Shown: positions 1 to 5,700, numbered from the stretch's first letter. The stretch: 8,575 bases of DNA from Armatimonadota bacterium (GCA_014381035.1 JACMIS010000314.1:1-8575); one strand, 5' to 3'. The notes: a model not told the origin generated them from the letters alone. Made by a program: numbers and translations.

Positions 1-21
1 CCGCGAAGGACAAAAAAGAAC

Positions 22-28
22 AAGGAGG
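22..28 (+). promoter_or_regulatory. AAGGAGG Shine-Dalgarno-like site upstream of the serine hydrolase
   Basis: A perfect AAGGAGG lies here, but the nearest in-frame ATG of the hydrolase is at 60, 31 bases downstream, which is too far for normal ribosome placement. An ATG at 43 in another frame is 14 bases away and opens only a six-codon reading frame whose TGA (61-63) overlaps the ATG at 60. The site may serve that mini-ORF with translational coupling, or may be chance inside an upstream coding region. Confidence 0.3.
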
Positions 29-59
29 ACACCGCATCGAACATGCGGAAACCTATCGT

Positions 60-1529
60 ATGACACTGATGTTCGCTCCCGCCGTTATGCCTCGCTTGCC
101 GCGTTCCACTCCGGAAGCGCAAGGACTCAATTCCTCTGCTGTTCACTCTTTCCTGGACACCGTCGTACGCGACGGGCAGGAAATGCACTCCGTGATGATT
201 CTGCGGCGCGGTGCGGTAATTACGGAGGGTTGGTGGTCGCCGTACGCGCCCGAACACCCGCATATGCTGTATTCGTTGAGTAAAAGTTTTACTGCAACCG
301 CCGCCGGATTGGCGGTCGCGGAGGGCAAGTTTTCGCTGGAAGACACCGTGGTTTCGTTCTTCCCCGACGATGTTCCGACGGAAATCAGCGCGAATCTCGC
401 CGCAATGCGTGTGCGAGATTTGCTCACGATGTCGTCCGGGCACAACGAGGAGCCACCTATCCGCCACAACCCGACCGAAAACTGGGCGCGGGCGTTTCTG
501 GCGCACCCGGTGACGCATGAGCCGGGAACACATTTTGTGTATAGCTCGTCGGCGACATATATGGTTTCGGTGATCGTGCAGAAGACGACCGGGCAGGATT
601 TATTGGAGTATCTCGGTCCGCGATTGTTCGCGCCGCTCGGGATGGGTAGTCCCACGTGGGAGCGGTGTCCACGCGGGATTCCGGTCGGCGGCTGGGGTTT
701 GAATGTCCGCACCGAGGACATCGCGGTGTTCGGAGAGTTGTATCGAAACGGCGGCGTCTGGAACGGCGAGCGCATTTTGCCGGAAGGATGGGTAGCGACG
801 GCGACTGAAAAACACGTCTCGAACGGTAGCGATCCAAACAATGACTGGAATCAGGGTTACGGCTTTCAGTTCTGGCGTTGCCGACACGGAGCATACCGGG
901 GCGACGGTGCGTTCGGGCAATACTGCGTCGTTCTGCCCGAACAGGAAGCCGTCGTGGCGATCACGAGCCGCGTCAACGACATGGGCGCGGTGCTGAACGG
1001 CATCTGGGACGTGTTGCTTCCGGCGATGGGCGCGGCACCACTTGCCGAAGACAGTACGGCGCATACGGCGTTGAGCGAGCGGCTTTCGCACCTTTCTATC
1101 CCCCCGCAAGACGGCGAGCGTAGCGCGGAAACTGCTGTGAAGGTGTCGGGCACAACCTACCGGTTCGCGCCCAACGAGATGGAGATCGCGTCCGCAGTGT
1201 TGAATTTTGCGGGGAACGGCGGCGGCGGCAAACTAGCCCTGAGCGACGGGGAGCGTGATTACGAGATCCCTTTCGGCTATGGGGAATGGGCGAACGGGGC
1301 GACGGGGTTTCCGGCGTTCGGGCCCGCTTTTCAATCTCTGTCGGCAAGCGGTGCCTGGACCGATGACGACACGTTCACGCTAAAAATCTGCTTCTATGAG
1401 ACACCATTTATTCCGACGATCACCTGCCGTTTCGCGGACGACATGGTGACGATGGAGATATACGGGAGCATGGGGTTCGGACCGAAAGAACGACCCGCAT
1501 TGATCGGCAGTCGGGACGCGGACAAGTAG
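60..1529 (+). CDS. Serine hydrolase, beta-lactamase/class C esterase fold (PF00144-like)
   Basis: Predicted serine hydrolase of the penicillin-binding/class C beta-lactamase/esterase superfamily, 489 residues. The N-terminal catalytic domain spans roughly residues 12-325. It has the SxxK motif at S72-L-S-K75 (nucleophile and general base), a YSS triplet at 161-163 in place of the class C YxN, and a GDGAFGQY stretch at 281-288 where the family has its third active-site strand. Residues about 360-480 form a separate beta-rich C-terminal domain resembling the lipocalin-like tails of such hydrolases. Class members cleave esters, D-amino peptides or beta-lactams; the substrate cannot be read from the sequence, and true antibiotic resistance is unlikely. 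No signal peptide is visible from this start. The start is uncertain: the frame stays open to the left edge, and homology (LPRSTPEAQG) begins only near residue 13, so ATG 69 or 87 could also be used. A 116-base gap separates it from the next gene. Confidence 0.9.
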   Translation: MTLMFAPAVMPRLPRSTPEAQGLNSSAVHSFLDTVVRDGQEMHSVMILRRGAVITEGWWSPYAPEHPHMLYSLSKSFTATAAGLAVAEGKFSLEDTVVSFFPDDVPTEISANLAAMRVRDLLTMSSGHNEEPPIRHNPTENWARAFLAHPVTHEPGTHFVYSSSATYMVSVIVQKTTGQDLLEYLGPRLFAPLGMGSPTWERCPRGIPVGGWGLNVRTEDIAVFGELYRNGGVWNGERILPEGWVATATEKHVSNGSDPNNDWNQGYGFQFWRCRHGAYRGDGAFGQYCVVLPEQEAVVAITSRVNDMGAVLNGIWDVLLPAMGAAPLAEDSTAHTALSERLSHLSIPPQDGERSAETAVKVSGTTYRFAPNEMEIASAVLNFAGNGGGGKLALSDGERDYEIPFGYGEWANGATGFPAFGPAFQSLSASGAWTDDDTFTLKICFYETPFIPTITCRFADDMVTMEIYGSMGFGPKERPALIGSRDADK

Positions 1530-1645
1530 GTCCGTCCATGCCCCGGTACCATCGCCCGTAAAAACATCGCTCCGAGATATTTTCCGCCTCTCTTTCCGCC
1601 CATGTAGTTTCCTATCACACCAACAACTGTAGGAGACAACAAGAG
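1530..1645 (+). other. Intergenic leader before the 1646 gene
   Basis: There is no coding sequence here. A weak TATCAC -10-like hexamer lies at 1613-1618 without a convincing -35. A short dyad (CGGAC at 1519-1523 against GTCCG at 1530-1534) spans the stop of the hydrolase but has no T tract, so it is not a clear terminator. Confidence 0.3.
1631..1635 (+). promoter_or_regulatory. Ribosome binding site AGGAG for the 1646 gene
   Basis: AGGAG lies 10 bases before the ATG at 1646. It fixes that ATG as the start of the unrecognised two-domain protein. Confidence 0.7.
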
Positions 1646-2428
1646 ATGGGAAATTATTCCGTGCGAACACAAACCGAATCCGACGCGATTCTGACCCTGG
1701 CGACCGAAGCCATGGAAGCGAAAATGAACGCAGGCGAACCGTTCACCGCGCTCGACATCAGCAATGCGCTGAAGGCGAAAAACCTTCCCGTGCGGCACCG
1801 CGAAGTATCCGCCGTGGTACGCGGGCTGTACGCGGGCGGCGGAATGACCGCGTTCGGGTATGTGCGTGACTTGATCTATGTTTCCACGCCGGACGGTTCC
1901 GCGCAGGCGTATCTGTACCGGCACGGCACACAAGCCCCGGCGGATTATACGCTGGATGCGCAGGATGCTCTCCCGCCGGTGCCGACCGACCGTGCCCGCG
2001 CCCTCGACGACGCCGTACCCGCCGGAGAACCGCTCTCGCCCCTCGCGGACATCGCGTTACAGGGGATGGTCGGCGGCGCGGTTATCCGCGGTGGCGGTAG
2101 CACGGCATACGGCGTTTCGTTGCCGCGCCGTACCCGCAGCGCATTCCGCCGCGACGGTGCGATTGCCGTGCCCCGAAACTTCATCGAGCAGGCGGGGTAT
2201 CAGGTCGGCGATCTGCTGGTTCTCACGCACGACGCGCAAACCGACACACTCGCCCTGCAAGCAGCCGCGCCGGGTGCGGCGGGTGTCATTGGGGCGTTTG
2301 TCAAAGTGTGGGGTGACCTTCGCGTGCGTATTGCCAAGACGAAATTGCGCATTGCCGGGTGCGCAGTACCCGTGCAGAAACCGACCTTCGCCCTCGACAG
2401 CGGCGGCTCACTCCGAATCGAACCGTGA
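1646..2428 (+). CDS. Unrecognised 260-aa protein, helical N-terminal domain plus AbrB-like C-terminal segment
   Basis: I do not recognise this family with certainty. Residues about 10-95 look like a compact helical, possibly winged-helix domain: a long charged helix (10-30), then LDISNALKAKNLPVRHREV (37-55) with helix-turn-helix character, then a beta hairpin ending AQAYLYRHG (87-95). Residues 100-150 are a Pro/Ala/Asp-rich linker. Residues 168-205 (RRDGAIAVPRNFIEQAGYQ, then VGDLLVLTH) have the hydrophobic/Gly-Asp pattern of SpoVT/AbrB swapped-hairpin DNA-binding domains. A further beta segment (KVWGDLRVRIAKTKLRIAGC, about 219-239) follows. The inference is a cytoplasmic DNA-binding or regulatory protein. 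No catalytic motif, signal peptide or membrane segment is seen. The start is supported by AGGAG at 1631-1635. The gene stands alone, with the inverted-repeat element beginning directly after its stop. Confidence 0.8.
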   Translation: MGNYSVRTQTESDAILTLATEAMEAKMNAGEPFTALDISNALKAKNLPVRHREVSAVVRGLYAGGGMTAFGYVRDLIYVSTPDGSAQAYLYRHGTQAPADYTLDAQDALPPVPTDRARALDDAVPAGEPLSPLADIALQGMVGGAVIRGGGSTAYGVSLPRRTRSAFRRDGAIAVPRNFIEQAGYQVGDLLVLTHDAQTDTLALQAAAPGAAGVIGAFVKVWGDLRVRIAKTKLRIAGCAVPVQKPTFALDSGGSLRIEP

Positions 2429-2430
2429 CT

Positions 2431-2535
2431 GGTTGGTTAGGTGGTTGGTTGGTTAGGTGGTTAGGTCGCTTATTCACCGAACTGTCGCCGAAAGCGATAC
2501 AGGCGAGCGGTAACCTAACCACCCAACAACCTAAC
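2431..2535. repeat. Inverted-repeat element with G/T-rich and C/A-rich arms (MITE/REPIN-like)
   Basis: The left arm 2436-2458 and the right arm 2513-2535 are inverted complements, matching at 21 of 23 positions. The left side (2431-2466) is built from GGTT and AGGT words, with repeated GGTTAGGTGGTT units and about ten GG pairs; the right arm carries the complementary C/A-rich version. The 54 bases between them hold a smaller dyad (TCGCTT at 2466-2471 against AAGCGA at 2492-2497), so the whole can fold as a branched stem-loop. It starts two bases after the stop at 2428 and ends 40 bases before the next ATG. No gene fits inside. It could be a non-autonomous mobile element, a REP doublet, or an mRNA 3'-end structure. 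Confidence 0.65.
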
Positions 2536-2551
2536 GCCCGAAGAAGTCGGA

Positions 2552-2557
2552 TACAAT
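2552..2557 (+). promoter_or_regulatory. -10-like hexamer TACAAT upstream of the 2576 gene
   Basis: TACAAT matches TATAAT at five of six positions and would place the transcript start near 2563-2565, leaving a very short leader with the GGAGG site. No clear -35 is seen 16-18 bases upstream, where the inverted-repeat arm ends. Confidence 0.35.
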
Positions 2558-2563
2558 AGAGGC

Positions 2564-2568
2564 GGAGG
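2564..2568 (+). promoter_or_regulatory. Ribosome binding site GGAGG for the 2576 gene
   Basis: GGAGG sits seven bases before the ATG at 2576 and settles that start. Confidence 0.75.
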
Positions 2569-2575
2569 ATATCGA

Positions 2576-2974
2576 ATGAGTTTTGAACTGGGCGCGTTTT
2601 ACACACGCGATGAAATCAATGCGGTAATCGGCAGCAAGGAAACGATGCCGTTCCTGGCGGTCAGTGAAGGAAAGATCGTCGCGGCTTTTCTGACCGATGA
2701 ACTGAACCGCAAGGCACCCCGACTTATTTATGTCGGCACGGGTCCCAACCGCGCCCGCCGCGCCGAGCAACTGGCGACACAGGAAGAAGCGATCCCGGTG
2801 TTCCGCAAGGGCAATAAGGGCGGTGCTTACGCGACGAAGTTTGAATACGTCGGCGACTGGCTTTGCGAGAAGTACGATACCGATGAGAGCATGATTTTAG
2901 CGGCACAGGAAGATAGCCCGAAGGCGATTGCCGGGGTGCTGTGTATGCGCGAAGTGAAGCAGCCTAAGATTTAG
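2576..2974 (+). CDS. Small 132-aa protein resembling a domain linked to modification-dependent/HNH nucleases
   Basis: Soluble 132-residue protein of uncertain function. The order of motifs is FELGAFYTRDEI (3-14), a variable stretch with EGKIVAAFLTDELN (31-44), IYVGTGP (51-57), a helix RARRAEQLATQEE (59-71), IPVFRKG (73-79) and FEYVGDW (89-95). From memory, this order recurs in standalone domains and in N-terminal halves of HNH-type, McrA-like restriction proteins, where a PUA/SRA-like fold is suspected. No nuclease motif (HNH, ExK) is present, so if the comparison holds, this would be a binding module alone. That function is inference. The gene has a good GGAGG and its own -10-like hexamer, and its stop codon lies inside a hairpin. 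The following gene starts 90 bases later. Confidence 0.75.
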   Translation: MSFELGAFYTRDEINAVIGSKETMPFLAVSEGKIVAAFLTDELNRKAPRLIYVGTGPNRARRAEQLATQEEAIPVFRKGNKGGAYATKFEYVGDWLCEKYDTDESMILAAQEDSPKAIAGVLCMREVKQPKI

Positions 2975-2979
2975 GCTGC
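2959..2979 (+). terminator. Nine-base-pair hairpin spanning the stop codon of the 2576 gene
   Basis: GCAGCCTAA (2959-2967) pairs perfectly with TTAGGCTGC (2971-2979) around a three-base loop. The TAG stop (2972-2974) is in the right arm. There is no following T tract, so this is not a classical intrinsic terminator; it may protect the mRNA end or slow transcription. Confidence 0.4.
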
Positions 2980-3000
2980 GTTCCACAGTGTAGATTTGAT

Positions 3001-3031
3001 GTGCCGTGCGACTCGTTGTGCGACACGGCAC
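3001..3031. repeat. Dyad GTGCCGTG / CACGGCAC between the 2576 and 3065 genes
   Basis: GTGCCGTG (3001-3008) is the exact inverted complement of CACGGCAC (3024-3031), with a 15-base loop. No T tract follows. It lies in the short gap before the HAD gene and could be a second transcription or mRNA-stability hairpin, or a protein-binding site. Confidence 0.4.
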
Positions 3032-3064
3032 GGACAGCGAGAAATATTCGTGTGGGGCTTTCCA

Positions 3065-3355
3065 ATGGCGGACATCGTTTTCGTTGATGTAGACGACACC
3101 TTGTTGCGTGATGTCGGCGGGAAACAGATCCCTATATCGGCGACGGTCCGCTATGTGCGGACACTTCACGAAACCGGCGCGGAGATATATTGCTGGAGTT
3201 CGGGCGGCGCGGCATATGCCCGAGCCAGTGCCGAAAAGTTGGACATTGCGGACTGCTTCGTCGCGTTTCTCCCCAAGCCGCAGGTCATGATAGATGATCA
3301 AACCCCGAGCGAATGGCGTACCCTCCGCGTTATCCATCCGAACGAATGTGCATAG
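3065..3355 (+). CDS. Minimal HAD-superfamily phosphatase-like protein, 96 aa
   Basis: Small HAD-fold protein. Motif I is DVDDT (D8, D10: nucleophile and acid/base), motif II is the SS pair at 45-46 after IYCW, motif III is K71 in PKP, and motif IV is the DD pair at 77-78 in MIDD. All four motifs are present in under 100 residues, so it is a capless Rossmannoid core, and the substrate is probably large or delivered by a partner. The start is chosen at ATG 3065 because motif I of HAD proteins sits a few residues from the N-terminus. The frame is open further up (TTG 2996, ATG 2999, GTG 3050), but that stretch holds the dyad at 3001-3031 and would add atypical Cys/Arg-rich sequence. No strong Shine-Dalgarno is visible (TGTGGGG near 3050-3056 at best). 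HAD enzymes usually hydrolyse phosphoesters; the substrate is unknown. Confidence 0.75.
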   Translation: MADIVFVDVDDTLLRDVGGKQIPISATVRYVRTLHETGAEIYCWSSGGAAYARASAEKLDIADCFVAFLPKPQVMIDDQTPSEWRTLRVIHPNECA

Positions 3356-3384
3356 TTGCAATTCCGAGGGATTTTCTGTATTGT
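3356..3384 (+). promoter_or_regulatory. Predicted promoter for the glycosidase gene
   Basis: TTGCAA (3356-3361, four of six against TTGACA) and TATTGT (3379-3384, four of six against TATAAT) are 17 bases apart, the optimal spacing. The -35 begins directly after the TAG stop of the HAD gene, and the predicted transcript starts about 28 bases before the ATG at 3419. Confidence 0.4.
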
Positions 3385-3418
3385 TTCCATAAATCACCAG
3401 GAACCAGACTCTAATTTC

Positions 3419-5023
3419 ATGCCTGATCTGCCCCGCTTTTCTTTTTCCGAAATCGCCGACGCCGTGGAGGTTTGGGATTTCGTGGAAGTCGTCGCGACAA
3501 CGGCGTCTACCGGTACCGACGATTTCAACCCTTTCCATGAAGTGACTCTGTACGGGATTTTCATCGATCCTACCGGCGACAGCACGAGCGTTATGGGCTT
3601 CTGCGACGCGCAAGACGGGTCCACGTTCCGGGTTCGATTCATGCCGCAACATGCCGGACTGCACGAATACCGACTGACGCTTTCCGTACGAGGCGACGTG
3701 ATGGCAACATCCCGCGGCACATTCACCTCGGCGGAGGCTTTCGGGCGTTCCGGTCCCGTGGTGCGCGATCCCCAATACCCATTCCACTTCAAACACCGGG
3801 GTTCGGACGAACATTTCTTCTACAACGGCACCACGGCATACGCGATTCTCGGTCTGCGCGAGGATTTGATGATCCGCGCCCTGGATCGCCTGCAACGGCA
3901 CGGGGTCAACCGGATCCGCTTCGGGTTGTCGTCGGCGCGTGTGCCGAGTGCGCGGGAATGGTTCGAATCGGTCGACCCGCGTGACGATTTCACGTTCCTG
4001 CTCAACCCCTGGATCGCCGCGAACCCGGACGATGTGACAGTGCCGGGTTTTGAGACGACGCGTTTCAACGTCGCGTTCTGGCAGAAAGCCGAGCGGCTCC
4101 TTCACGCGTGCCGGGAGCGCGGCATCGTCGCGTCCGTTATTTTCTACGTGGACGGGGCGCGACCTGGTGTGTACCCGTTCGGCGACGATCCGGCGGGCGA
4201 CGACGAGAAACGGTACTACGCGTATGCCGCCGCGCGACTCGCCGCGTTCGCCAATATCCACTGGGATGTGAGCAACGAGTACCGGCATTTCCGCGATGAA
4301 GCGTGGGTGCGGACTATCGCACCGTTTTTGAAAGCCTGCGATCCTTACAAGCACACAATGTCGGTGCATGGTCACGGCGATTTCCGATTTTACGGGGAAT
4401 CGTGGTGCGATTACGCTTGCTATCAATCGTGGGACGAACACGGCGGGTACGACTTCATGATCCGAAACCGCGCCCTGCAATCGGCGTCGGGCGTGATTTT
4501 GCCGCAGGTGAACGAGGAATACGGCTATGAGGATCATTATCCGCAGGGGTGGGGAGAATCGCGGGTCGCTCCGGCACGTACGGCGGATAACCGGCGACGG
4601 CTCGCGTGGGAGATCTACATGGCGGGTGGCTATCAGACCACGGGAGAGACCGCGCCCCCGCTCGGCGGCTGGCTGAATGGTCTCGCGCCGGACGATCACA
4701 CGGAGATGCTGGACGGGAACCATCGCGCCCGGAAGTTCTTTGAGTCGTTCGACTGGTGGAAATGCGATCCCGCGCCGAAAACCATCACGGCAAGTTCGGC
4801 GAAAGCGTACTGCCTCGCCGAACCGGGGAAAACCTACGCGTTCTGGCTCCCAGAAGGCGGCACCATGTCGCTGAATCTGCCGGGCGGTGCGTACACCGCC
4901 CGCTGGTTCGACCCGCGCTCCGACGCGGGTTTCGGCACGGCGATTGCTGTTAATGGCGGGTCGGTGACGCTTTCCTCGCCGGACGAATCCGGCGATTGGG
5001 CGTTGGCGATAACGAACGCGTGA
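3419..5023 (+). CDS. Glycoside hydrolase with DUF5060-like N-terminal domain and (beta/alpha)8 barrel
   Basis: Predicted glycosidase of 534 residues. Residues about 13-105 form a beta-sandwich like DUF5060 (EVWDFVEVV, then NPFHEVTLYGIF, then FRVRFMPQHAGLHEYRL). Residues about 118-450 read as a TIM barrel of the DUF4038/apiosidase-like group: FFYNGTTAYAIL (133-144), GVNRIRFGL (162-170), then NIHWDVSNEY (279-288) with E287 as likely acid/base, and PQVNEEYGYE (362-371) with E366 or E367 as likely nucleophile. Residues about 455-534 are a small beta domain resembling the putative collagen-binding domain PF12904 that ends many such enzymes. The true family and sugar are unknown. The frame opens at TTG 3356, but those extra 21 residues overlap the predicted promoter, so ATG 3419 is preferred; its Shine-Dalgarno is weak. 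No signal peptide is seen with either start, suggesting cytoplasmic action on imported oligosaccharide or unrecognised export. Confidence 0.85.
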   Translation: MPDLPRFSFSEIADAVEVWDFVEVVATTASTGTDDFNPFHEVTLYGIFIDPTGDSTSVMGFCDAQDGSTFRVRFMPQHAGLHEYRLTLSVRGDVMATSRGTFTSAEAFGRSGPVVRDPQYPFHFKHRGSDEHFFYNGTTAYAILGLREDLMIRALDRLQRHGVNRIRFGLSSARVPSAREWFESVDPRDDFTFLLNPWIAANPDDVTVPGFETTRFNVAFWQKAERLLHACRERGIVASVIFYVDGARPGVYPFGDDPAGDDEKRYYAYAAARLAAFANIHWDVSNEYRHFRDEAWVRTIAPFLKACDPYKHTMSVHGHGDFRFYGESWCDYACYQSWDEHGGYDFMIRNRALQSASGVILPQVNEEYGYEDHYPQGWGESRVAPARTADNRRRLAWEIYMAGGYQTTGETAPPLGGWLNGLAPDDHTEMLDGNHRARKFFESFDWWKCDPAPKTITASSAKAYCLAEPGKTYAFWLPEGGTMSLNLPGGAYTARWFDPRSDAGFGTAIAVNGGSVTLSSPDESGDWALAITNA

Positions 5024-5053
5024 CAACGTACCGACGTATAGCATGGGAACCGG

Positions 5054-5059
5054 TATACT
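5054..5059 (+). promoter_or_regulatory. -10 hexamer TATACT immediately upstream of the 5066 start (leaderless)
   Basis: TATACT matches TATAAT at five of six positions and ends six bases before the ATG at 5066. Transcription would begin at or next to the start codon, giving a leaderless mRNA. There is no purine-rich ribosome binding site in the 20 bases before this ATG, which agrees. No good -35 is seen at normal spacing (GTGACA at 5020-5025 is too far away). Confidence 0.45.
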
Positions 5060-5065
5060 CACCCT

Positions 5066-5662
5066 ATGGCTTACGAATCGTTTACACTGAGCGGCGTCCG
5101 GGAGCGGTTTGACCTCGATCTGAGGCAGACCGACGATGCCTACGGCGCACTCGCTCCCGTCGCGCCGAGCGCGATTCTGCAAGCCGTACTCAGCCGGGGT
5201 CGCCCCCTCGTTGTCGGGCGCACGTCGGAGAAAGCCCGCTCGGAGTTCATCGTCGCCCAGGTGCTCCTCGAAGTGCGCGACGTGTTAAAGAACGCCGTGG
5301 TTGTCTTTTCGGGCATCAAGTTCGACGTCAGCAAAGCCGAAGGGTTGTTCGGCTACTGCGACTTTCTGGTCAGCCGCGATGTTCTGGTGGACGAAATTCA
5401 AGCCCCGGTCCTTTTCGTCACCGAGGCGAAAAAAGAGGACCTGAGTTCGGGAATACCGCGGTGCATCGCGGAGATGGTCGCGGCGCAACGCTTCAATGAC
5501 GCGAAAGAAAAACCCATCGAAACCGTCTATGGCGCGGTCACGGACGGAACCCGATGGCGTTTCCTATCCCTCACCGGCAAAGCGGTATCGCTGGACCTGC
5601 GCGAGTACGGCATCGCGGAACTGCCGCAGATTCTCGGCATCCTGATTCACATGGTTTCGTGA
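5066..5662 (+). CDS. PD-(D/E)XK nuclease-superfamily-like protein, 198 aa
   Basis: Resembles a widespread hypothetical family of about 200 residues, abundant in cyanobacteria and usually beginning with a YxDFTL-like motif; here the N-terminus is MAYESFTLSGV. Restriction-endonuclease-fold signatures are in order: E60 in EKARSEF, D99 in GYCDFLVS, E120-A-K122 in FVTEAKKED (the ExK pair) and Q141 in AEMVAAQRF. VYGAVTDGTRWRFLSL (154-169) follows, as in nucleases and restriction R-subunit N-termini. These residues would bind metal and cleave DNA, but many members are uncharacterised and activity is inference. The length suggests a complete single-domain protein with no methyltransferase or helicase partner nearby. 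It starts 42 bases after the glycosidase stop. A 19-base segment of its 5' end (5072-5090) recurs just beyond its 3' end. Confidence 0.8.
   Translation: MAYESFTLSGVRERFDLDLRQTDDAYGALAPVAPSAILQAVLSRGRPLVVGRTSEKARSEFIVAQVLLEVRDVLKNAVVVFSGIKFDVSKAEGLFGYCDFLVSRDVLVDEIQAPVLFVTEAKKEDLSSGIPRCIAEMVAAQRFNDAKEKPIETVYGAVTDGTRWRFLSLTGKAVSLDLREYGIAELPQILGILIHMVS
5072..5090 (+). repeat. Direct repeat, copy 1, at the 5' end of the PD-(D/E)XK gene
   Basis: This 19-base segment (TACGAATCGTTTACACTGA) matches 5682-5700 at 17 of 19 positions in the same orientation. It encodes YESFTL of the nuclease-like protein. Confidence 0.5.
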
Positions 5663-5681
5663 CTCCGACTACTTTACTTTC

Positions 5682-5700
5682 TACGAATCGCTTACAGTGA
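5682..5700 (+). repeat. Direct repeat, copy 2, downstream of the PD-(D/E)XK gene
   Basis: TACGAATCGCTTACAGTGA matches copy 1 at 17 of 19 positions. Read in the matching phase it gives YESLTV, similar to YESFTL of the upstream gene. It may be a relic of a lost paralogue's 5' end, or chance. Confidence 0.45.

Noticed and set aside
143..841. 232-codon minus-strand frame inside the serine hydrolase
   Set aside because: The plus strand carries conserved SxxK and GDGAFGQY motifs. The antisense product has no recognisable pattern.
60..1529. Serine hydrolase as a beta-lactamase resistance gene
   Set aside because: The SxxK fold is shared with many esterases and peptidases, the YxN triplet is YSS here, and an extra C-terminal domain is present. 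Nothing points to beta-lactam hydrolysis.
1878..2456. 192-codon plus-strand frame overlapping the 1646 gene
   Set aside because: It is out of frame with the gene that has a proper ribosome binding site. Its Arg/Pro-rich product is typical of a frame-shifted reading, and its end runs into the repeat arm.
2431..2466. Telomere-like or CRISPR repeat interpretation of the GGTTAGGT string
   Set aside because: The words are irregular, there are no regularly spaced unique spacers, and the inverted partner at 2513-2535 fits a hairpin or MITE-type element better.
2897..5182. 761-codon open frame on the minus strand across the HAD, glycosidase and neighbouring genes
   Set aside because: It is antisense to well-supported plus-strand genes. 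Its product is rich in Arg, His and Val without domain pattern, as expected when GC-rich codons are read backwards.
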